From Symsagittifera roscoffensis (Eukaryota; Xenacoelomorpha; Acoela; Convolutidae): a stretch of DNA of 64,000 nt. The notes under the pieces are model-generated. The model saw only the letters and a program-made list of their open reading frames with translations, searched no databases and was not told the origin of the DNA. Location: assembly GCF_963678635.1 (NCBI RefSeq), contig NC_087067.1, forward strand, positions 15,507,639 to 15,571,638, read 5' to 3'. This document shows positions 55,145 through 64,000 of the stretch, one piece after another; position 1 is the stretch's first letter, and each line of letters opens with the position of its first letter. Made by a program: the position numbers and the translations under genes.

Positions 55145-56560
55145 TTAGTCGTCGGGGAAAAAACCGTGAAGAAAAACATCGTGAATAGCGTCTGATGTAG
55201 TTAGTAGTTTTGCTAGTATACGTATTATATTTTTAGTTTGCAGTAGTGGCCAAAGCAATTGCAGTGCTTTTATGGTTTTTAGTTCTTCGGTGCCTACTGC
55301 AAATTCATGAGGTGTGTTCTGGATTAGATTGTAAATTTTATGATAGTATTTAGTGTTGTGGATGAAATCTAAAATGGGTACTTCTATGGGTTGAATATAT
55401 TCATGCGGAGTGATCATGGGTCGGGATTCTTCGTCGTTGAAGGTCTTCGTGAGGGGACAAAATATAAACATTTTAGTGACGGGATCATAATTCCGGAGGA
55501 TGCCTTAAAGTTAGTATTTTTACAGCAATAAGTGAAGTTTAGAAAAAATGGTGAGCTGTATTTAGAATTAATGAATTGAAACCTGTGGTGAGGTTGTCGT
55601 GATGGTGTGTGTAAATGAAAATGATTTTGGATAAAACGATAATAAGTGTAAGTATGTGTTTGCTTAGTTCTCAACATGATGTCGTGTGAGCAGTGCAAAT
55701 CGCGTTCTTTTGGTGTCAGGAAGTGAAAGGTTAGTGAAAATGTTTGAAATTTTTCGTGAAAGGGTTCATACGCTTGAATGTCTGATAGTGCTTCTGAAAT
55801 AATGTGATCATGCTTTTTATCATGTATGTTAAGTGTGAATATGTATGATGATTTAATAAAAAAAACTTTTCTGTGATCTGTGGATTAGCGAATTTATCGT
55901 CGTCAAGAAATTGGTCTTGATTAGATCTGATGATGTTATGATCGTAATATTCAATTGAGTAGTCGTTAGCGCGGGGTGCAGTGAATGTGTTTAGTAATTT
56001 TTTATATCCTACGTATGTAAATTGTCGGGGAGTGAGTGCTGTGGTTAATCTGAATAATTCGTCTTTATTCCTTTCAATATCGATAGTGGTGTTATAGAGT
56101 GGTAGCGTAAGGGGGTTAGTGAAATTATAATAAGCTGTCCAATGAAGTGTGGGTATTAATTGATGTTCATCTACAAAGTGACGTGGTTCAGGGTTAGGGT
56201 CGGATTGATTTAGTGTATATTGGGAAAATAAAGGTAGGGTTATTTGAAGAAAATTCGTAGTATTGGTGTGGTCTGGATGGTTGATATATTCTCGGGCGGT
56301 TCCGGGTTTGGATTCAAATGGGTGATTTGGGAATTTGCGTTAAAAAGTTCTATAAGCACGGTCTATAAGCACGGTATCTTCGGAAATTTAATATTATCTG
56401 GGGAGTTGTTGGTGGAGCGTTCATTATTGAATGGGGAGTAGGTTGGGGTTACTTGAGAAGGAGTGTAAGGAGATGTATGCTGGTTTTGGGTTTGGATAGG
56501 TCGGAAAGGGGGTTTTGAGAAGATTGTTGAGCTGGTCGGGGTATGAATAGAAGGGGATGG
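55145..56560 (-). mobile_element. Retroelement part: further open stretches downstream of the envelope-like region
   Basis: A long open stretch without an ATG lies at about 55.89-56.24 kb on the minus strand (contains FVDEHQLIPTLHWTAYYNF and LTPRQFTYVGYKKLL). A segment at 55145-55471 (PHEYIQPIEVPILDFIHN) follows. They look like real protein rather than noise, because their composition is balanced and unlike that of the AT-rich flanks. I recognise no family. They could be an extra gene of this element or the remains of another one. Confidence 0.4.
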
Positions 56561-56687
56561 TTAAGAATCTGCGAACTCATCGGGAGTTTTGATATCAGAA
56601 TTATTGAATTGTGAAATGGTTGTATAAACTGTGATATCTGAGTTAGTGTCAGAATTCATGCCTGTTGATGTATTAGCTTGTGGTGAA

Positions 56688-59397
56688 TCAGGTGGCGGAA
56701 AAACAAAAAGTGGGATAATAGGGAGTGTATTTTGGAGGTTGGTAGGGTGGGAGTTTGATGGGTGGAGTGATCCAACTTGTCTGCTCATCGTTGGCTAAAA
56801 AAATGATTATTTTTCGAGACTGAAAGGTGGTGGTATGGGGTTGTTCAATGATTTGTTCGTATGTGTCGTCAATTGGAGGGTGTTGTGTCACTATATGTTG
56901 GATGGGGCTTTGTATGTGGCTGGGTCTTAAGTTTGGGGGGTTTGTGATTGCTAAGTTTCGAAAATTTCGTGAGACTAATGATAATGGATGATTATGATGT
57001 AGATTTGGCAAATGGGGTGCCGCAGGTAATGCGTTTGTATTATTATTTGAGTCATCGTATGTGTTGGGATTTGTTGATAGTTTTGTATTATATTCTTTAA
57101 TTTGTGCATCTAGGAGGATTTTATTTATTGATGATGAAAACATTCCAAAAAATCCTGCAAACAGTATGAGTGCTACACTTGCTTGTCTATTTACTTGTGT
57201 GTGTATAGCGCATGTGTTATAGATTCCTTTTAAGAGTGAGAAAAGAAATCTTATAATGTTAAACATTACGTATAAGATTGTTAATTTTTCTAAGATGTAA
57301 TAGGGCCATCCTAGAAAATCTAGAATTTCATTTTTAAGGGTGACAAAACTGAAAATATTTATAGGTGAAATATCTTGTGGTCTGTATTTTTCACCGTTTA
57401 GATATATATAATCTTTAATGTCTTTAAATTATTCGCTATAATCTTGTGTATAAATATCTGCAAATCCTGCGGTTTCGGCAAGGTTTCTCAAATTTTGATC
57501 AATTGACTGTCTTTGTATAGTGTCCATTTGTGTTAATAACTCTTGGAATTGTTGTGTTCTAATGTGGTGTTTAATATCTGATTTAGAATATATTCCAATT
57601 GATTGTAAATCAATATTTGGGTTACGAGCAATGGCTCTGATGCTTTCGGGTGAAACTTTTTTGAGTGATTGCATTAACGTAGGGTATGGAGTAAGGAGAT
57701 AGTATTTATCTTCATCAGGATTCAATTGTACTACATTGTGGCTATTTTCTGATCCACATGGGACTGCAAAAATATGTTCGTCTTGAAAGTGTGTCAACAA
57801 AATGTACTTTATTTTTATATAATATAGGGATTCTTTTATAACAAAGTTTATCTTCAAAAACATATAATGGTGATACTTTTTTGGTGCAAGTATAAAACCA
57901 TAAAGTGTTTTCTTCATAGTCAAGGAAATTTGATCTATTTCCGGATAACAAATATCCTGCGTATGGTATTTTTAGAACTGCTAAGGCGAGTGATTGTAGA
58001 ATTTGTGTTCTTTCTAATTCGCAAAGTTGATGGAGTGTTTCTAATTCAGAAAGTGACATTTCTTGAAAAATTCTACTAATTGTGTAGTCTAATTTCATTT
58101 CTAAGTGAATGTCATAATGTATTGCGCCAAAATAAGTACTGCTCATTAATGATAGTTCTTGTAAGCGTGTGCTTTCACTGTCGTATGGTTCTAGTCTTCC
58201 ACCAGGATTTCCTGCGCTTTTGCGGAGGTTCACTGGGATGTATGATGTATCTTCGTTTATTAGGTGATGTGTTGCAAAGGGGTCAATTTTTTTTTCAGTG
58301 GTCATGTCGAAACTTTCGTCGTATTCAACAAGTATTTCGGAGTTTTGTGTTTTGTAGAGTGGATTTTTGTATTTACATGCAAATTCTGTTTCGTGATATA
58401 AAACGTGTCAATTTATTTTCTATATTATGGATGTTTCTAAATTTATTACTTCCTCTTTGAGTTGGGTTTACTTTTTCAAAGGGGATTGATTCAATAAAAT
58501 ATTTTTGTTGAAATTTAATCATTCTAGCGTGTATTCTTGCGACTTGGAAAACTGTGCAGGTTCTTCAGTAAACCATATTATGGTTGCTTGTGTGCGTGTT
58601 GTAGGATTGCAATATCCTTGGTCATTTTTGCAAGGAAGTCGAATGCCTTGGTAAAGAATTGTGTCGTCTTTTAAATCTCGTGTTACTTGTACTTTTTCAA
58701 GTTGTATTTTCCAATCAAAAAACATTATTTGTTGATATCCTTTATTTTTTGTACCTGCTTTGCAATTTGAGGGATCATTGATACCTATATGTGGTATCCA
58801 GTGTTTATCATGTAGATTGTATGTCAATCTTCCGTGTGTTCCATGAAAGGGGAAATTTCTGTCTAGTCTAATGTGACCTTGGTGTTTTTCAAGTTCTGCT
58901 TGATGTGCTAAGTTTGGGAAAACTTGAAAATTTACAAGTTTTCTATTCATTCCGTCGTTTTGTGTTAAGTTTGATCGTCTAAGTTAATTCTAACAGTCTT
59001 GAGGGCTAAAATGTAGTAATCTTTCTATATTACTCTGAATGAAAGAGTCGTGGTCTAGTCGGTTTTTGTTTCCGTTTGAGACTTGCGAGCAATGTACTTT
59101 CTTTTCGGAAAATGTTGTTGTAAATTTGTATCCTGTTAAGGTTGTTGATCGGGCTTTTGAGTATAGTGTTGCTATTACATTTGCGCTTTCTATAGCTTGA
59201 GGTTCTGATTCGCATTGTGTTACTTGGTTTATAGCGTATTTGTGTAGTGTTTTTTGTTCGTTTTCTTCACAATCATAGTGTGTTACTAATAAATCCTGAG
59301 GTTCTGTACGAGGGGATGGATTTTTATGTTGTTCGGAAAAAATTAGAAAAAGAATTTGTTGAAACGTAAATATCTTTAAAATATACATGTGTATCAT
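56688..59397 (-). mobile_element. Retroelement part: envelope-like glycoprotein region
   Basis: The open segments start with a hydrophobic leader (IFTFQQILFLIF) compatible with a signal peptide. They continue with Cys-bearing extracellular-type sequence (THYDCEEN, TQCESEP, EKKVHCSQ) and reach a hydrophobic membrane-spanning segment (VALILFAGFFGMF) near 57.15 kb, followed by a polar tail. The order leader, Cys-rich part, membrane anchor and tail, placed after integrase, is that of an env gene. The family of the glycoprotein is not recognised. It is broken in this copy. Confidence 0.5.
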
Positions 59398-60272
59398 AAT
59401 CCAGAGTATGGGTTATAAAATGTGATATATCCAATTGTGTTTTTGGTGTATCTATCGTATTTATATATTACTTCAGTTGTTATAAATGGCGGAGGTAGTG
59501 ATTGCGCTGTTATGTTTGGTGGACTTAGGGGAAAAGGGTGTTGAACAATATTATTAAGTTTGACTGTGATTTCAAACTTTAATTGGAGACTGTTTTGTTG
59601 AAGTATTTGAATGTTATGTTCTCGGATATCTTCGTGGATATCTTGTCTATAATGTAGTCTATTAAGTGCCCAACTATGGAGCCGGTTACTTTCTTGATGT
59701 TGTCCTCCAAATAGTGGGGGAGGTGCTACGAAGGTATTCCAATCTAATCGTAAAGGGATATTTGACGATGATTGTTCTCGGTATCTAGCGTCGAGGTTGT
59801 TTGGAAAATTTAATGGGAAAAGTGTTGGTGAGACTTGACTTATTGATGGCGTTGATGGAAGTGAGAGTGTTTCTGGTAATGATGATAGCGTTGTAACAGA
59901 AGAAATATCTATTGGTTCATTTACTATATTCGGTTCACCTTGAATATATGAGTGTGTTGTCCAATATGGTGGTCGTTCTGTGGTGTCTGGGGGATTAAAA
60001 GGGTTTTCTCGGATTTGTTGTGATGTTGGGGTTGAACCTAGGTAGTCTGAGGGTATATTTGAGGTGCTATGTTGTGAAAGAAGTGTGGGAGTTTCTGGTA
60101 GTGTACTGCTTGAAAGTTCTGAGGTAGTTGGTGTTGGTGATTGGGGTATATCAAAATGAACTCTGGGGGTTTGAAAAATTCTATTTCTTCGCGGATGTAT
60201 AATTTGTCTATGTATCTCAGATGTATTTTGATTTTGGCTAATGTGTCTGACTTGATTGAGGTCTTGTTGCAA
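59394..60272 (-). mobile_element. Retroelement part: Pro/Ser/Thr-rich open region of unknown function
   Basis: This open region of 292 codons lies between integrase and the envelope-like region. The first half is low in complexity (Pro, Ser, Thr, Asn), and the second half is more globular (DWNTFVAPPPLFGGQHQ). I recognise no family. Its position is that of an accessory gene, or of the N-terminal part of a longer post-integrase protein. Confidence 0.5.
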
Positions 60273-61703
60273 GGTGGGATATAAGTTATATGTTAGTTCA
60301 CTTAAAGATGCTTGTCGATGAACTGGTTCTAGTGGTTCTGATAAGCGTGCGTGTCGTTCTTCAAAAGTGTATGGGTAGTCTTGAAAAGAAATGCGTATTG
60401 AGGGTTGGGGTTTGTAGTTGTAGGTGTTATTGGACTTTCTTGGGATGTGGTTGGTGGTGGCTGGTTTGGTGGTGGTTGATTAGCAATTTTGGAAAGTTAT
60501 CTGAATTTTAATTTTTACTGGAAATTTTGTGTTTATTATAATACTCTTCAATAAAAAGTATCAAGAGAATAGTTGCTAGGGCAAAAGTGACTATTGCCTT
60601 TCTTATACATTTGCACATTGTCATGATGAGGGAGATTGAAAATGTGAGGAAAGTTATGAATAAAAGAAAAATATCTGTTCGACTGAAAATAGTTCGTATC
60701 ATTTAGATAGATTATACGTATTCGTACCTGTAGATGTGGTCAAGGATTTGGGAGAGTTGGAGATATATTTCAAATAGGGAATAGAAAATTTAAAAAAGAT
60801 TGCAAAAAATTATAGAAAATATTATTAGAGATTCAAAAGTTTCAATAAAAAGTATATCAAAAATTGAAATAGATTGAAAAATTTTGAGAAGAGGTTTAGA
60901 AGTTTATGTTTTATGTGATCAACTGTTATGGAAGGAAGCATTTAGGAAATGATTCGTTCGTCGAATATTTTTTAAAGTTTTGAGGCGAAATTCGAGTGTG
61001 GTCGGATTATTTATTGATTTTTTGACAAGTGGGTTGAGTTTTGTCAAAAATTGTTGAGGGCTATTTTTTTGGTGTTTGGGAGGTCTTCATAGTCTTGTTT
61101 TCATTTATTGCATAAATGGGGGTATCTTTGAAATACTTGTAATTTAGGCCACATGATCATGGGTCTTTTTTTACTTTAGGCTAATTTGCTAGTTTTGGTT
61201 GGGGGACTTTTGAGGTCTGAATTGGGAAAATATTGTTTATTTTTTTTAATCTGATGGGGGAGGGTTATAATATTGAAGTAGTGTTTGTTTTAGTTGTCAA
61301 ATTTTAGCAAGTTGCTTATTTTTGACCTGAAGGTTGCAAACGGAATAGTTATAGATATGCCTGGAGATTAATTTCTATCTGCTAAATAAGCTTGTGTTAG
61401 AGATATAATGGTGACAATTTGAACCATTTCTATTGGCTGAATTTGAACTAAAAGTGATCGAGGTTTTTTTCAGCATGTTTTTACAGAAATATGAAGGTTT
61501 AAAGTGATTGAAAAGAATGTTTACGGTAATCTTAACTCAAGGTTGTTTCTGAAATTCAACTTTCTTTAATATTTTAGATTGTGGGATGAATGTTTTATAG
61601 TTTTTGCGTGGTTGACTTCTAAGACGTGATGATTCTCTATGTTCGGATTTTTGTTGTTGATCCTGTGGTAAAATGCTTTCTGTTAATTTTCAATTTTTTC
61701 TTT

Positions 61704-63000
61704 CTACTTGAGGTATTTTGGTTCTGGTGTGTTTGATCTTTGAGGGTCTATATTTTGCTGTTGAATGGTTTTTGTAATTTTTATGGTATTAACATTTTGA
61801 TTTTGTTCTATTTGTGGGTTATTTTGAACGACGTGTAAAACTGTGCAAGAATATAATTGAGTTAATTCGCGGAGTGCGTATTCTTTTGGGTAATAAGGTA
61901 ATAAGTTGGTTTGGTGTTGAACTTTTTCTTTTTTATCTAAATCAGTAAGTTTGTATGTTACTTCAGTTGGTTTATCAATTATTTGGTAGGGTCCTTTTCC
62001 AAGTGGTTGTAATTTTTTGGAGATTCCTTTTTGTGTATTAAAATTAGGTATTAAAACAAATGTTCCAATTTTTAAGTCTGTGGCTGGCATGAAGCGTGAA
62101 TTAATTTGGTTATTTATATTTTGCTTTCGTAACAATTTCTTTGTTACTTTTTGGTAGATTTCATTGTGTTTTGTATCTCTTTTTAAAATCCATTCGGTAT
62201 GTGTACCGGAAGCTAATTTCAAAATTTGTGGATGATGAAAATGGTCTTCATCATGTGTGTGTAAGGGTAGGTTATAACAATTGAATCTTTGTTTGGTTGA
62301 CAATAACCTTGTGCATTTTTATGAGCGTTTGCTGTAAACATGATTGGTTTTCGTGGCTTTTGATTAAAAACCATTTCGTATGGTGACATTCCTAAAGTTG
62401 GTGTGATTTGTGAATTATAGGATAATGGGAATAATTTTACATCTGTTGACCATTCAGTGTATCTTGTATCATTTCCATTAATGATGCATCTAAGATATTC
62501 TTGTAGTGAACGGTTCATACCTTCGACTAATCCATTTGTCCAAGGTGATGAGATGTACGTGGTTTATGTTTAATATTATACAGGTGGCATAATGTGATGA
62601 TTTCGTTGTTAACGAATTCTGTTCCATTATCTGTGACTAGTATTTCTGGTAGTCCGAATTTAGCTATCCAATGTTCGTAAAATGTTGTGTAAGCGTAATA
62701 AGCATTACAATGTGGTACTGGGTTGAGTGCTACGTAGTGTTTAAATGCATCAACAATTATCATAATATAAAAACTTCCTTCGGAGGATGGTGAAATTGGT
62801 CCTTTTGTGTCGAATGAAATTCTATGATTGAAATATAGACTTTGTTCTTTAAAATCTTGTTTTGTTGCTATTTGTTTTTGATTTGGATAAGGTTTATTTA
62901 ATTGACATATAATGCAATCGTTGCATAATACTTTAATCCAAATTGGTGCAATTGGGAAGTAAAAATTTTGTGTAAAATTTGAATATGTCTTTTCTGATCC
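61704..63000 (-). mobile_element. Retroelement part: integrase
   Basis: Core motifs of a DDE integrase are readable: VDAFKHYV and LVTDNGTEF carry the two aspartates, and SPYEMVFNQKPRKP is the typical segment after the core. The C-terminal part has LGKGPYQIIDKPTEVTYKL, a GPY/F module as in gypsy elements. The region is broken in this copy. Confidence 0.85.
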
Positions 63001-63099
63001 TGAGTGTCCTTTTGTATGTTATGTATGGGATATGTTAAATGCTATCAGCATCATGCTGAGGGGGAGAAAGGGTACTTTAAAATCGGATGTTTGTTATTC

Positions 63100-64000
63100 T
63101 TAAAGGTCTGTAATTTCTTTAATAGTTGTATTATTGTATTTTCTAAAGTATCGGAGGAGTGTTTTCTTTCCTAAGATTGTTGTATCAGCCTTTATTGGTT
63201 TTGTTTTATACTTGTGCCATGATTTGAGTTGTCGAATTACGGGATCAAAGTTTTGACATTTTTGTAATAACTGAAGTGTAATTTTTTCTGTTGATGGTAG
63301 AAAAATATTTTCAAGTTCTGATTTTGATAAAGGAATTGTGTCGAGTGGGTCATGGAAATCAAAAACTTGATTTAATGTGTATTTTGAATCATTTATTGGA
63401 GGTCCTGATAAATGTATTTTATCAGTTAAATTTTCCTTTTCTATCAATGGAAAGATGTCTTTTTTGTGTGGTTGTTGTTTGATTGTTTTTTGTTGAGTAT
63501 TATTTTTTATCCAATGTGAATAAGGAATTGGTTTGAATGTGGATGTTCCTAATAGATCTACTTCATAGTGGTTGTTTTGACAATCTAAATAGAGTGGGAA
63601 ATGTAAGTTATTTATTTGTGGCTGATCTATATCAGTTTTTACTGCGTATTTGCATTCTACTATTAGAAATTCATATTCGGTAAGTGTATATTTTATAGCT
63701 GTGCATTCTCTCATAAGAAATGAGAGTCGTAGTTCAGCTTGTGTAAATAAGCGAGAATTCGCTGATATAAGATTCATTTTGTTTGTTCCACTGTGTGATT
63801 GTAGCAATGCTGCGCCGATGCCAAAATTTGAAGCATCGAACATTGCGTAAAATGGTTGATTTGGATCTGGGATTGTATTTGATATTTGTTCTGTTAACAA
63901 TTTTTTAATTTCATCGAATCTTGTTTGATGTTCGGTAGTCCATTCGAAGTTATTTTGTTGTTTAAGTATGTTATAGAAAGGTCTTAAGTATAATTGCATT
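63100..64000 (-). mobile_element. Retroelement part: end of reverse transcriptase and RNase H
   Basis: The reading contains F.W....Q..FDEIKKLLT, the Ty3/gypsy link between RT and RNase H. FDASNFGIGAALLQ, with the first RNase H aspartate, and ECTAIKYTL, with its glutamate, follow. After the RNase H comes a tether-like segment leading to integrase. The rest of RT is beyond the edge. Confidence 0.85.

Larger units (their letters stand above)
55100..64000 (-). mobile_element. Ty3/gypsy-type LTR retroelement with envelope-like region; broken, runs off the right edge
   Basis: In element order (right to left) I see RT/RNase H (about 63.1-64.0 kb), integrase (about 61.7-63.0 kb), a non-coding gap, a Pro/Ser-rich open region (59.39-60.27 kb), an envelope-like region (about 56.7-59.4 kb) and further open stretches to 55.1 kb. 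The order RT-RNase H-integrase is that of Ty3/gypsy and retroviruses, not Ty1/copia. Gag, protease, most of RT and the 5' LTR lie outside the window. The copy is a fossil, with something like half a dozen or more breaks spread over pol and env. Age cannot be dated without both LTRs. Confidence 0.85.

Noticed and set aside
57867-58460. Plus-strand open frames of 70 and 126 codons
   Set aside because: Antisense shadows of the envelope-like region of the minus-strand retroelement.

Overview
The window is nuclear DNA of an invertebrate animal. It is AT-rich, and its genes are split by introns of about 170 bp to 3.6 kb with GT/AG borders. It carries many tRNA-derived and inverted-repeat elements and part of an env-bearing LTR retroelement. 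The genes are animal ones: ATRX, a type A DnaJ co-chaperone and the synaptic GTPase Rab3. Nothing in the sequence fixes the phylum.

Layout. (1) Bases 338-24845 are three head-to-tail copies of an 8.17 kb segment (338-8512, 8513-16681, 16682-24845). Each copy holds the last two visible exons of ATRX (C-terminal half of the helicase plus tail), about 3.8 kb of spacer, and the first four coding exons of a DNAJA2-like gene. The segment begins in an ATRX intron and ends in DnaJ intron 4. Only copy 1 is therefore joined to the rest of ATRX, and only copy 3 is joined to the rest of DnaJ. At both internal junctions the 5' half of DnaJ runs into the 3' half of ATRX on the same strand, giving two potential chimeric transcription units. 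(2) Bases 24846-33727 hold the rest of the DnaJ gene (exons 5-8), with large repeat-filled introns. (3) Bases 33.7-44.0 kb are gene-free, AT-rich and full of dispersed repeats. (4) Bases 44052-46928 hold a complete four-exon Rab3 gene whose introns 1 and 2 carry related short inverted-repeat elements. (5) Bases 46.9-53.3 kb are gene-free with further repeats. (6) From about 53.4 kb to the right edge lies a minus-strand Ty3/gypsy-type LTR retroelement with RT/RNase H, integrase, a proline-rich ORF and an envelope-like region. It is broken and runs off the window.

The most unusual content is the ATRX/DnaJ triplication. The breakpoint carries one extra T and no long homology. The direct DnaJ exon 4 to ATRX splice is out of frame, whereas skipping exon 4 would make an in-frame DnaJ-ATRX fusion. 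The last 1 kb of copy 3 is about 3% diverged from copies 1 and 2, while the rest is almost identical, so the array looks like a haplotype or gene-conversion mosaic. An assembly artefact is a real alternative and is stated as such. All splice sites, phases and translations were read by eye; no database search was run.
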